Made by a program: the position numbers and the translations under genes. From Metallyticus violacea (Eukaryota > Arthropoda > Insecta > Mantodea > Metallyticidae): 64,000 nucleotides of DNA. The notes beneath the pieces are model-generated. The model was not told the DNA's origin. It did not search any database and saw nothing but the letters and a program-made list of their open reading frames with translations. The DNA is taken from contig CM060840.1 of assembly GCA_030762175.1 (NCBI GenBank), positions 43,654,001 through 43,718,000 on the forward strand, in the 5' to 3' direction. Numbering within the stretch: position 1 is the first letter of the stretch; every line of letters begins with the position of its first letter. Positions 1 to 10,891 of this stretch are shown piece after piece.

Positions 1-298
1 TGAAGGTTGAAAAATGTGTTTCTTACAGTACAGCGGATATTTCAGCGTAACATCGTGAACATTATGAAGCAAGCTGATGAGGCTTCCATTGCGCCATTGG
101 ATTAACCCGTTACGTTCACCCTGCTCTCAATTAAAAAAAGTAAAATCACGTATGCATCGTGGTGCCTTGGGAAGCTTACTAATCGTTTCAGGATCTATGT
201 GCTACACTTGTGTCTAAATATCACTGACTATTTACCAAAGAAAAGAAAAAATTATTTATTGTCTTATTTAAAACAACCATAGATGAATAAAAGGAAAC

Positions 299-593
299 TT
301 TTTTTTTTATTGATTTACGAGTGTTCTTTAACAACCCAGGTCAAAAGCGTCCCATTCAATTCTGGGCATGAAACAGCAGACAAATTTTGCTGAGATGATT
401 CTTCTTTCAGACTTGAGGTTGCTTTTCGTGCCGTAAATGTACGACACGGGACCCACGGCCTTACTTCCCTTCCGATGGAAGCTATACTTAGGATTTTTAC
501 GCCCGAAAAAATTCACCTATCCTGAACGGGTTTGAACCTGCGATCTTGGGTTTAGAAGGCAAGTATGGTTGCCAATACACCATCAAGACCGAC
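299..593 (-). mobile_element. tRNA-derived SINE, family B, near full length
   Basis: The tRNA-like head lies at the right end (rc begins GTCGGTCTTGATGGTGTATT) with a degenerate B-box around 525-540 (rc of GGGTTTGAACC), and the poly-A end appears as the T-run at 299-308. An 11-bp direct repeat TAAAAGGAAAC flanks it exactly (288-298 and 594-604), the expected product of LINE-mediated insertion. The body (GTGCCGTAAATGTACGACAC, CTTAGGATTTTTACGCCCGA) recurs at 23.6, 31.7, 35.8 and 39.1 kb. Open frames across it are chance readings of the repeat. Confidence 0.88.
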
Positions 594-640
594 TAAAAGG
601 AAACGTGGAGGTTGTTAAAGACGTAAAGTCATTTACTGAA

Positions 641-664
641 ATATATATATATATACATATATAT
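641..664. repeat. AT microsatellite
   Basis: Alternating AT run interrupted by one C, just right of the SINE B copy. Confidence 0.8.
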
Positions 665-841
665 GGCTTTTTGTATATTTATAATTATAATTATTAATTT
701 GTTATTAACTAGATTACCTACGCAATTACATCTTCTTGCAATTTATATATTCGAAAGCGGATCTGATTTTAGTGCTCAGAAAAATTTGGAACAAATTGGA
801 ATAAGTGAGGTATGTTACGAGAGGAACAAATTGCTAAAGGG

Positions 842-1146
842 TTTTTTTTTTTTTTTTTTTTTTTTGAGTAGTGTTTAACGCCCGTTTTCACTACTGAGGC
901 ACCACAGGCGGTGGACACTGATGATACATGAAATGAAATGATATATTCGGAAAGGATTTTTTTTTTTTTTTAAGGAAGGCAGCGTTCCAGGCCTAAGTTT
1001 AGGTACCTCCCCGGCATTTGCCAGTTATGAAGACTGAGGAAAACCTGGAAAAAACCCCAGTCAGGGAGGACGGTCCTGGCGGGATTCGAACCGCGGACCT
1101 CCCGCTCACGAGTCCGTGCCTTAACGACCTCGGCCACCCGTGGCGG
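842..1146 (-). mobile_element. tRNA-derived SINE, family A, full length
   Basis: Read on the minus strand, it starts CCGCCACGGGTGGCCGAGGT, a tRNA-like head with an A-box-like TGGCCGAGGTCG and a B-box (rc of GGATTCGAACC at 1082-1092). The conserved body follows (GGAAAACCTGG, GGCAAATGCCGGGG) and it ends at CGGGCGTTAAACACTACTC plus a poly-A tail seen as the T-run from 842. Copies or fragments occur at 15.6, 21.3, 29.2, 51.7, 56.8 and 62.0 kb. No clear target-site duplication was found. Confidence 0.9.
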
Positions 1147-1598
1147 TGGGGTTTTTGTTGAGAAGCAAACACAGAATTGAGGTTATGAAAAAGAAAGAAA
1201 CGTACAGAGATTGAATTTTCCTCGTATATATATTTGAATTTTGTGATAAATTGGCAAGAGAAAAGTTTGCATAAAGTCACGAAAAATACAGCGGGATAAG
1301 AGGGAGATAATATTTAATATATTATATTACTATAATATAATAATTAAAAATTGGGAAAATTTGCCACTAGGTTACTAAGAAAAAATCTAAATAAAATATA
1401 AGGATTGTTCAAAAGAAACCTAGACAAAGCTGCCAACATTGCAAATAGTCGATGGAGGGGCCAAGAGATGGCAGCAACAACATAATTTGTAATCCGTTGT
1501 AATAGCACAGAATGTGTTCTGTCTCAGTAGAGGTCTGCTAAGTACAAGAGACAGTTAAAGCAACAGTTGTATGTAATGGATGCGCACAACGGAATACA

Positions 1599-2023
1599 AT
1601 GGGCCGTGATTTAATTCTTGCAATAATCAATGCTATACATTACTGCGACACCTTACAGAACCTCCGAAGGGCCATTAAAAACAAGGACCGAGAAAACTGC
1701 CACGAGGTGTGCTCACGCTCCATGATAACGCACGCCCACACACTGTCAACACAACAATGGACGCAGTGCGTCGTTTTTGCTGGGGCCTTATGCATCGCCC
1801 ACCTTACAGCCCAGATCTCTCCCTTTGCAATTATCACGTGTTTGATCCGTTGAAGAAGGCCCTGGAGGGTAAGCGCCCACCACAGATCAAGCAATTCGTG
1901 ATGGGAAAAGCGGTTTCACGGGCAACCAGCATTCTTCTTCGCGAGGGTATAGAGAAACTTGTTCAGCGACGGAACAGTTGCCTGAACGATGGATGTGATT
2001 ATCTGCATAATCACGTAAATTAA
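1599..2023 (+). pseudogene. mariner-family transposase, C-terminal half, frameshifted
   Basis: This is the remains of a Tc1/mariner-superfamily DDD transposase, the enzyme that cuts and pastes its own element. One frame from about 1629 reads YCDTLQNLRRAIKNKDRE, the segment that normally precedes the second catalytic Asp. A frameshift near 1700 moves to the next frame, which reads LHDNARPHT (second catalytic Asp kept), PPYSPDLSLCNYHVF, LKKALEGK and the terminal GDYV-like block, with the stop at about 2021. Spacing fits D34D mariners, but the third catalytic Asp is Asn (codon 1829-1831). The N-terminal DNA-binding half and the first Asp are absent, and no convincing inverted terminal repeats were found. 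This is a dead relic; the family call is firm, the subfamily is not. Confidence 0.85.
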
Positions 2024-2133
2024 TGCTTACCATTCCAAATAGGCCATCACCTCAATATCTTAAACAGTGTAAAAGTATAACATAAATTTAGTCAAATCTA
2101 ACTATCCTTCAATTAGTCTATGTTGCTTCCGGT

Positions 2134-2136
<3 letters not shown>

Positions 2137-2187
<51 letters not shown>
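2137..2187. repeat. (TC)n microsatellite, about 25 units
   Basis: Uninterrupted TC dinucleotide run, followed by non-repetitive AT-rich DNA. Likely length-polymorphic. Confidence 0.95.
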
Positions 2188-2188
<1 letters not shown>

Positions 2189-3004
2189 AATGTCAATTTC
2201 AATTTACCTTGCGATTTTGTCATTTCTGACTTAGTTTCTAATGCATTCCATTTTAGAATGATGTACGCCAAAAGCTGCTTCATCAAATGAATGATTAAGC
2301 TTCAGGATGTATTCATTTCTAATAAATTATACACTGCAATTTGGAGAAGAACCATCTAATACAATGTTTCTGTTAAAGATCTTTGATGAGCTGAGATTAA
2401 GGACTCTGTTTGCTGAAGGTGCTCCTTAAGATCAAGTGGAGCAACTCTTGCCAGAAGTTGCGGAATTAGAACTTTATCACAATCAATTTCTGACTACGAT
2501 TACATTGAATTTCGTGAATGGATTTGTTCTAGAGCAAGTACCAGATTACAGTCATACATGCAAACAGGACTGGAGATGAAAGTAGCATTTGAATACGATG
2601 AGGACGTGTGACAACGTCAGTTACTATTCCAAACAATGAGAAGCTTCTTAAGGATAAAGTAGCATGACATAAAGGGTTTAAGTTTCAGCTGTAGCATTTC
2701 AGTCAATAGCCACTCAATTACTTCTGCGACTAGATCTAGACAGGATTTAAGATTTCTTTCCATGGAACTGAAAAATGGACTTTTTGTTAAACTGGTGTTT
2801 TGAGAGAATGTAAACTCCCGGATGATAAGCATCGCCTTCTGGAATGAGGGTTAGTCTAGCTGAAAGCCTTAACGATATATCTTCAACCGCACAGGATTTG
2901 AATGTTGGCTATGATCCAAGCTAACCACGGGATAGTTGTAATTAAGAGGGCATTACCAGCTATAGAACCGGAGTACTGCCATTTATCTGTGCCTCTAGGA
3001 ACAT
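2188..3004. other. no recognised feature
   Basis: AT-rich sequence with short open frames on both strands that resemble no family I know. It may include flanks of the adjacent mariner fossils. Confidence 0.5.
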
Positions 3005-3420
3005 ATATGAGGGCGTTTCAAAAACTAACAGCAATTGAATATTTTGAAATAAATGTTTCTGTTAGCGATATAAATGATACGTCATGTATCTACATAATCA
3101 CTCTACTTCACACCGTTGTGCCAACTTTTTATTTCAACAAAAAAATACGATTGTGCCTGTATCGAGGAATACATTTATCTTTGGCATCAAAACTCCGAAA
3201 TCTTCCTCTTCTAAAAGCGTTTTTAGAGCAGCAAACACATCATAGGCTGAGGAAGAAAGATCAGAGTTGCATGGAAAATGCCGTAAGATCTATGATATCA
3301 GTCTCAGAATGTTGGCAAAGAGTTACAGTGGCCGTGTGAGTTCGTGCGTTATCATTAGAGCCCTGTTTTAGGTGTTTTCAATAAAAGAATCTTCGCTTTG
3401 AACTGAGAGCATAGTGACTC
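3005..3420 (-). pseudogene. mariner-family transposase fossil
   Basis: Read on the minus strand, the block near 3350 gives NDNARTHTAT, matching the second catalytic Asp motif (HDNARPHTA) of mariner transposases. After a frameshift, near 3255, it gives SDLSSSAYDVFAALK, matching the SPDLAPSDYHLF-LK block around the third Asp, which is Ala here. Several stops and shifts interrupt the frame. The low-coordinate end (GAGGGCGTTTCAAAAACTAA at about 3009) resembles a mariner-type terminus, but no matching opposite end was found. The sequence is more decayed than the 1.6-kb copy and clearly a different subfamily. Sequence on the high-coordinate side to 3750 may be the rest of the element, but I could not align it. 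Confidence 0.6.
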
Positions 3421-4315
3421 AAAACAGTTCAAGCTACAGTGAAGGCGCCTCCCCTCTTCTACCTGCAGAGAGTTGTGTAAGTGGAGTGGGTTGAGCCATA
3501 CTCCATGCACAATTGTACTGTTACAGATTGCTTTATTACTTTTGATGTCCAAACGCAGGGCTTTACTTACAAGAAGCAGTAGAACGTCTTTAAACCTAAG
3601 TCCCTTTAGAGGCTCCACATTGCTTGCTTCAGCTTCTCCTTCAACGATGCACTGTATCGAACCCTGCTATTTTAACTCTTTTCCAGATAATGGTTCTTTC
3701 ATATCCCATAAGAGGTTCAACATATTCTTTCTGGTGGAGGGTTGATTATATCATTTCTTGACTAGCGAAAATGCATGCTGCCGTTCCTTAGATTTCCTCC
3801 TGCTTTTGAGTTAGTGATGCACTTCATTTTCATCCCCAGTGACAATACATGCCAGAAAGTATTTTTCTTCGTCTTTAAAGGCTTTGGAATTCTGCTCACA
3901 ATTCATCTTGTCCCCATCAGCCTCATGCTGGACACTCACTGTGCACATTGTTTGCGAGACTTGAGAAACTTCAAGACTAAGAATGAGAATTTTATATATA
4001 ATTACATTTTATTTGACAGCATACACGTTGCTGATATTTAGTATGTTGACGTTTCAGAGCAAAATCATTCAGAAAATATAATCTGCAGAGAACATAGGTG
4101 CATATTCAAGCTTTAGCCAATACTCGTTATTGTAGATAATAAAGAGAAATAATTCCAGCATTTTTCGATCTTTTTTTATATGCAAGAGTGAATTGTTGCA
4201 TAACTTGAGGGGAAACAGAAACCTGGAATCTTCATTTCATGATAGTAAAGTATTTTAAATGTTGACGTTTACCTCTGTGTCTCGTTAAACAATCTGTAGA
4301 CCTTCGAAGCTCCTG

Positions 4316-4434
4316 ATTGGCTATAAAAGGCGCGTAAACAACAGCAATTTTCAAAACTAGGCGAGTGGACACCTTTTCCTTACATTTAGCGACTTTAGCG
4401 GTCAGCAGGAATGACGTTTCCTCAGACTACAATG
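4316..4434 (+). promoter_or_regulatory. candidate TATA promoter with possible mini first exon
   Basis: ATTGG (reverse CCAAT) at 4316-4320 is followed at once by CTATAAAAGGCGCG (TATA-like at 4322-4329). This would place initiation near 4350. The first ATG with a good splice-donor context is at 4411: eight codons (MTFPQTTM) run straight into GGTAAGG, giving a possible exon end at 4434. No downstream coding exon could be recognised, so this is only a candidate and could be coincidence. Confidence 0.25.
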
Positions 4435-5489
4435 GTAAGGAAGTGGTGGGAAGAAACACAGGTACGCAGGTATTCAGAAATTGTTTACTTCTTTCGCATT
4501 ATCAGAAGAAGAGAGTGGTAAAATAAAAGCCTTCTGTAGCCAGTGAATGAAAATGTATAGGTGGTTAACCAGTGATTGTAATATAACATTATACAAAGCA
4601 TGAGTAAATTAGATGCAATTAATCTTCCATGAAACAAATACTAATTTTGAACATTTAATGTCGGGGATGTTTCTTAAAAGGAATATAGACAGTTATTTTA
4701 TTAATATTATTAAAGCATGTAGACATTGTAAATTTAATAGAATATGTTTCGTTGTGCGTATTAGGCAATATTTGGATGATTTATTGAAAATACTTAGTTG
4801 ATCATTATACATGTTTTAGAACATAAAAGTCTAATACCTGTTAAAGACAGTGGTATGTGCGCACAGCTCTTGCCCATTTTAAAACACATTTACTACTTGT
4901 GCGTTGCCCCTCACCAAAGCAGACATCTCTACTGTAGCATTCTTTAATGCATTTCAAGAAGTTTCACACCCTCAGACCACAGAAATTCCACCAGTGTTCT
5001 ATTACAAACTGCTGCACTTTCAATTAAGCACGCTATGCCACATATTAGGCGGTGCCAAGACTATACCTGCGCGGAACTGTGAAATCCGCAGGATTTTCAT
5101 TTCATGAAATGCTAGCAATTTTCTGTTGAATTTCAAAAACGCCTTCATAAATGCGTATTTCAGAATGTTACAGAAACTTTTGAAAATAGAATGCTTTTTT
5201 GTATAGAACGAAATAGAGAATATTTCGAGCATTTGATGTTTACAATTATGAGAAAGATAAACAAAAGAAACAAAGTGTCTGTATTAAATCTATACATTGA
5301 ATTCGCCTTGAAATTATCTTGAAAAGATGCACTTCATAAAATGTAACTAATATCATTGTTGTTCCCCCTCAAATGAAGAAACACGTACCGTACATTGTTT
5401 ACTTGAAAAAGTATTGCTTTCCAGATAATAAATTGAAAAGTTTAAAAACACCCTATATATGCGTTGAATCTTACGTTAATACTCCTTGA
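4435..5489. other. no recognised feature
   Basis: AT-rich sequence with only short unrelated open frames. If the 4.3-kb promoter is real, this would be intron. Confidence 0.5.
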
Positions 5490-5890
5490 GGTTCATTATT
5501 GGGATGAATCTTTTCTTTCCACGAACCTCCTCGGCTCTCATTTTATTTCATTGGTTCTGTTAAGGGTAGAAGTTCAGGACGAGATAGACTGGTGCGTCGC
5601 GACGGTGACTTACTGGAAGCGGCCCTTCTGAGGGAATGAAACTCCTTGGAGAAGAAGTGTCGGGGTGCTCCATCCCAAGAAACAATGTTAGGACCACGTC
5701 TATGTACGTGCCTCACCGAACATGGATCCTGACTGTCCAATGTCTCCCCCAAAATCATCCCTTCCTTCCTGAGGTGTCCCCAATGAGGGGCAAAGGCACA
5801 AAGGCCAATCTTTGAGCAAGAATAAAGTACTGAAATGTCTTTCTCATCCCTAGCAATCCGACCCGACCCAAAAGCACTCCATGAAAACAC
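5490..5890 (+). mobile_element. dispersed repeat family D, 5'-truncated copy
   Basis: The minus-strand reading of this segment matches, block by block, the plus-strand reading of 60340-60800. Shared blocks are GGATTGCT-GGGATG-GAAAGACATTTC, the CCTTTG-GCC-CC stretch near 5790, the CTAACATTGTTTC block at about 5685 and CAC-CCGAC just after it. The copy is thus inverted relative to those at 9.8 and 60.3 kb. Its tRNA-like head is missing; the low-coordinate end stops near GGGATGAATCTTTTC. It is locally GC-richer than its flanks. The 115-codon open frame on its minus strand is probably a by-product of the repeat, not a gene. Confidence 0.6.
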
Positions 5891-7660
5891 TAGTACAATC
5901 AGCGAGTTATATAAACAAGCAATTTTAAAGCAAAATCATACATGTTTACGCTATTTCACAAATCGCATGACATTGAAAATTAAAAATAATTAATGGCCTA
6001 AAAATGCACTGTGCAGCGCCAAACTGCTCCACTTGTTTTCTGATCTCTTACATTCCAGATGCATCAAAGAGTATTTGATAACGTCCTTTCCACTGGTACT
6101 CGTTTTCCTGGTTTTTGCTCTTCAAAAGAAGAATACTTTTGTCAAATTTATTGATACAGTTCATAGTGTAACTGAAGAATGGAAAACACCCTGCATGCCT
6201 ACTGGCGGCACCTTTATCTGTCCGTTTCTAGTTACAGTGCAGTACTACGATTTCCTCCTCACCTGCAATACCTTTTATAGTTAACATTCAGCACACTTGA
6301 GCTGTACACGTCTGGGAAGTAAAGAGCTACTTTCAGTACTTATGGTATGTCTGCATGTGAGCAGTGCAAGAGATAGCAGTAAAGAAATAGCATCTGGCAT
6401 CCATCACAGAAAGCCAAGGTAGGTATCGATAGTTCCTTACGTGACATTTCGGTGCCTGACTTAGTTTTTATGGTTGATTATGATCCAGCCGGATTCACTC
6501 AAACCTACAACTATATGAGTATCTGGAGAGACATATGTAATTATCTAAGGGATATAACCAATGCCAAAATCTCCTAGGCTAATGAAATTGCTTTAGGGAT
6601 GTGGGACTTAGCAAAATAATAATAAAATAGCAGTCTCACCATTTCTGTGTGCCCATGTAATTCAAGTGTTTACCACAGTGATAACAACATTACGTGAAAA
6701 CAGAAAATTGAAAACAAAGATATGTTACTAGGTCACTTTCTTATGTTAATTTCAAAACTGTATTTAATTTTTTTTTTTTCTATCGAGCAGTTTTCTCTTA
6801 ATGGAATCAAAGAATTGTTATGAGAGAGTAAAAACCGATTTAGAGGGAAAAAGTAGATTCGTTGTTATCGCAGAACAATTTCTTGGTTTACTGCAATGAC
6901 ATAATACAAGGTGTTCCATTAGTGGTATCGAGATATTAATGAATTAATGTTCTCCATTTAAAAACATAGGAAAATATTGTTATAGTTTGCACATTAGAAG
7001 ATATAGAACCTGTCCAAGCTTATATAACGGCAATGGTTTGAAGAACGTGTTCCTGCGTGCTCATGCGCAAGTTAACAGATGCAGGATTAAGCCTGTGTTA
7101 TGCATTTAATACAGCAACTGACAAGCTCTGTCATCTGCACCCCATGAAGAGTTCTGTGACAGAATTATTTTAACCTGTACTTCTTCGCATCCGCTGTGAA
7201 AGGAACGAATGGATCTGCAGGGAAATTGGACACACAATGAGTTGCACTGACCATTCTTCCGAACTGGGAAGTTTTCTATATTAAGTTAGGTGTAGTTAAA
7301 AAATCAGTAATAATTTACACTTCAAATTATCGCTTATTTATCGACCTATAAGCGGAACATCCATGGTCAATTATAATACAAGTAAGGGATGCATATGCTA
7401 AACGAGGCCGGAGGTGAGTTGAGTAAACCCACGAACAAAATAAAATAACATTTAACACGCACATCATACACTACTTTTAGACAGCTCTTAATATTATAAA
7501 TATATTAGTAGTTAAGTATAAATAAAATACATTCCAGTTATTTCGAAATGTACCTTGTTTTAAAAATAATAATTTCCGTATTTCTCACTAGGAGGAGTTT
7601 GTAAGAAACATTACTTAAATGTTTGCATATTATCAATACCACAAGGCCGATAATTATTAC
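5891..7660. other. no recognised feature
   Basis: AT-rich non-coding sequence. A line at 6909 (GGTGTTCCATTAGTGG) resembles a transposon end, but no partner was found. Confidence 0.5.
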
Positions 7661-7925
7661 TTTTTAAATCATATTTTGGCCCTTTCGGTCTTCCATAATT
7701 TCTCCTTCCACAAGAGCGATGTTTCAGGAGTGAACACCTCCAAGGGTCGACCAGCACGCTCTTTGTGTTCAATGCTTTCTCGACCCATTCGAAAAGGTTT
7801 CGCCCATTCTTTTACGGTATAATATGGTGGGAATGCTCCCCATACACACCGTCCAGTCGTTGTTTAATTTTATTTGGATTAAGTCCCTTTTTTGCGAAGA
7901 ACTTAATAACAGCTCGAAACTCCAT
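7661..7925 (-). pseudogene. mariner-family transposase, N-terminal helix-turn-helix fragment
   Basis: From an ATG at 7923-7925 (minus strand) the translation is MEFRAVIKFFAKKGLNPNKI then KQRLDGVYGEHS, the first helix-turn-helix of mariner/SETMAR-type transposases (consensus RAVIKF-L-GK-EIH-RL-VYGDSAPS). A stop after HHIIP and a frameshift lead into FRMGRESIEHKERAGRP, matching the linker FKRGRTSIEDEPRSGRP. Homology fades past about 7700. No catalytic domain remains. This half would bind the terminal repeats of its element. Confidence 0.75.
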
Positions 7926-8521
7926 TTTGAACGTGTCACAATCTTCTACACATAGCCTTCTTTATGCAATTAACAATAGTACACAGCGGAGCGGAAGTTA
8001 CAGATGCAAGTATTTACTTAACAGGTAAGTTATGACACCAGATAAGGTTTTAGTGAAGGCGATAACCCTTATCGGTGAGGCCGGTTAGTTATACACCTAC
8101 CCTCGTATGTCGATTCCTGGATTTGAATCATTTACATTTGTGATAATGGGAACACCTAAAGACCTGCCTGGATTCATGCGACGATCAACTGTTAACACAC
8201 AAACTCTGCAAAAGTGTATATTCGATGGGTCAGCTAAATTGAAGCAGGTAGAATGAAGTGCTATAAAGATTGGGAACCACACATATCACATTCAGTAATT
8301 ACGATAAAAGATGTCCATATTTATGGATACATTTGTTTCAGGACCTACTTTAAACAAACATTGTAACTTTGGTTAATACTGCGCGTTTAAGAATTAATAT
8401 ATATATTTTTAAAAGAAAGCTTCTGTTTCTAAAATTGATTTCACTCTTGAAAATAGTAGTCCTTTACTGCATTTCTTGCTTTATCTATTTTTACGTCGAT
8501 TTATTAAAGGGGAAAGGCTAC

Positions 8522-8522
<1 letters not shown>

Positions 8523-8561
<39 letters not shown>
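8523..8561. repeat. (ATT)n microsatellite
   Basis: About 13 uninterrupted TTA/ATT units. The poly-tyrosine open frame here is an artefact of the repeat. Confidence 0.95.
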
Positions 8562-8563
<2 letters not shown>

Positions 8564-9829
8564 TAGTCTGTTTCAAAACTCAACATATATAAATTGGAAC
8601 ATTTTTCAAAAACATAATCATTTCAAAAGTCCAAGATAACAATTAACCTCTGAAGAATATTTGGATCATGTGGCAAGTACCTATACAGAAATACAGATTG
8701 TTGCATATTTTGATATACATTAGTGTACATTCTCCTGTTCTAGATTTGTTTCAGGCTGTCCAGTTTTCATTATGTGATATGAAGGTTGGTATGTACAATT
8801 GTTACGTTCTTCTGCTACCAAGTTTCCCATTATATCTTGCATAATGTAAAGCTTTTGTTGATTTGTTCGAAAAAAAACATGATTTAGTCGATCAACGTTT
8901 TTTCCCTTCTCTCTCAAAGAAAGAGCATGGAAAAAACTTTAAGACTTAGTTTTAATTCTTCTTCAAAACCCAAAAAAACTATAATTAAAAACGTTATTCT
9001 TGTCAAGTACTTCTCGGAGGCGTTACTTACTCTGGCAAAAGCGATTTCAAAAATAACCAAGAACTTTGGGAGCATGCTGTAGGTTAGAACGCTTTAATTT
9101 CGAGAGTTCCCCTTGCTTCCTTGCAACAAGCTCATACCAACATTGTTCTAAGCGCGATGTGTGCCAAGAGACCTCAGTGAGACTGTCGATAGCGCTGTCA
9201 TGTGATGCTTGCCAAAACTCTTGACATGCGTCACGCTGCACTTTCAGAGATAAAGCAAACAAAATAATGCACCAAAAAGTCAGGACTAAACGAGTGCAAG
9301 AAGGGATTTTCTACCAAGCATTGGGATCAACAACAGATGCAGATGGAATATCAAAATACTATGTGAGACATTTATGTTGACGTGCTTGTGTTACGACACG
9401 CAGCATGATCTTCATAAAATGCAAACAAACAAAACACGCAGACAACGGCTAACGAAGAAAGCACTACGCTTATGCTTTAGTTCTAGCTCCGAAGTTGAAT
9501 CAGAAGATGCTATAATAGACCAGTTTCATTTATCTCCTTGTTAATTTAACTGAATTAAAACATTTCTACATACCCCCCCCCTTTTTTAATTGTGGTTCAT
9601 CGAAATATTTGACGTGACGATACAATAATCTAAGAAGTTTTCTCTTTTGTCCATTCGCAGAATGAAGATGAATTTACGAACTGTTGGTGCATATAATAAC
9701 AGAGTTCTGCTTCTTTGTACTCAGTTTTCCAACATCGGAATCTCCACCCTACACACTAAATCCCTCCGACCTTTACGTCTCACAGAATTTATAGAAAGCA
9801 ATCCTTTCAAAATGTTCATCTGAATTAGC
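8562..9829. other. no recognised feature
   Basis: AT-rich, with a C9 run near 9573. Nothing recognisable on either strand. Confidence 0.5.
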
Positions 9830-10185
9830 CGTTGATCTGGACAAGACAACAAATGAACGTAGATGTAGGGAAAGCTAACATTGTTTCTAGACAGAACCAC
9901 CCATGCCGACCTAGTCCCCCTTTTTACCAGGAAGAGTCCCTCATAAGTGCAAGCCACTGTCTAACCGCACCACCTCACTTCGTTTGTTTCAAACCCTGTA
10001 ACAGTATCAACGGAATGAAATAACGTGAAATCCGTGGGAAGAAAAATTTATTCCAGCATTTTCCTAAAAGACCATAGTAAACCACGAAATAATCTTTGGC
10101 TAGGATGCCCGGCCCCAAAGAATTTGAATCCAGGATCAGTGGAATGCAAATCGCAAGCGTTACTTGTTGGGCCGCCCCGCTTGCT
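9830..10185 (-). mobile_element. dispersed repeat family D with tRNA-like head
   Basis: It aligns with 60530-60901 in the same orientation. Shared blocks include GTAGATGT-CTAACATTGTTTC, the CAGAACCACCC/GAGAACAACCC block, AGAGTCCCTCA, TTTATTCCAGCATTTTCCTAA (about 10051) and a tRNA-like end at 10105-10185. On the minus strand the head reads GGCGGCCCAACAAGTAACGC with a degenerate B-box (GGATTCAAATTC). An internal-promoter retroposon (SINE-like) longer than families A and B is the best reading. Short open frames inside it are not genes. Confidence 0.65.
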
Positions 10186-10215
10186 ATTATCTTTTATAGT
10201 ATCTGCTTATTATTA

Positions 10216-10891
10216 CCGTATTTACGCGAATTTAAGCGCACCTTTCTTTCCAAATGTAGTGTTCAAAATTATGGTGCGTATTAGATTCGAATGCAAATCC
10301 GTAGTTCACCGACAACTTCAATCAAATTTATCATTTATTACGTCATAATGCATTACTGCCATTTTCTACTTCGTTACATTTATTGTTGGCCTATTATTGC
10401 ATAGAGCGTTTGAATAGTAGACAGTCATGAAATGAAGAGCAACCAAACTCGAATATCTTATGATGCTACTTTTAAGCATAACAATTCTCTGCGCTTAAAA
10501 AAATGGTAACGGAAGAGTGTTCAATGTAGCTGAGAGCAACGTTTGCTTGTGGCGGCACCAGAAAGGGGCATATTTGCAACTACATCTAATAGGAAGAAAT
10601 TCGCTGGTCCTTGCATAGAAAGATGCCCTGACATTGAAGAAAAAATTTTGGAATTCGTACATATGAAAGTAGGAAGAACGGGCTAACTGTGACTAGTGAC
10701 ATCTTAAGAAGCAACTTTTTCACGCCAACCGTTCTGGCAACAGAACAGTGATGGATTTTGCTCTATGTGGTCCAAGATGTAACAAGGGGACATGCTTATC
10801 TCTAAGACGCCATACAACAATATGCCAAAATCTTTTGTTCTGGTTTTGAAGTTTCAAATTTGGGGTGAGCGTTAGACTCGGTTAAATACGG
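10216..10891 (+). mobile_element. pogo/Tigger-like DNA transposon, internally deleted, with terminal inverted repeats
   Basis: The left end CCGTATTTACGCGAATTTAA (10216 on) pairs with the right end (rc from 10891: CCGTATTTAACCGAGTCTAA), an imperfect inverted repeat of about 28 bp. Inside, with stops and shifts, are SYDATFKHNNSLRLKKW (near 10450), RVFNVAESNVCLWRHQKG (near 10515) and NRKKFAGPCIERCPDIEEKI then LEFVH (near 10595). These match the N-terminal CENP-B-like helix-turn-helix region of pogo/Tigger transposases. The DDD catalytic domain is missing, so the copy is non-autonomous and dead. Confidence 0.75.

Noticed and set aside
1080..1146. tRNA genes suggested by tRNA-like heads (also at 39360-39424, 52437-52510, 56827-56870, 62009-62070)
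   Set aside because: Each continues directly into a SINE body and tail, and the cloverleaf stems do not close properly; they are retroposon promoters, not functional tRNAs.
2902..3339. 145-codon plus-strand frame as a gene
   Set aside because: It is largely antisense to the mariner fossil at 3005-3420.
5543..5890. 115-codon minus-strand frame as a gene
   Set aside because: It coincides with family D repeat sequence shared with 9.8 and 60.3 kb, and the frame is not kept open in those copies.
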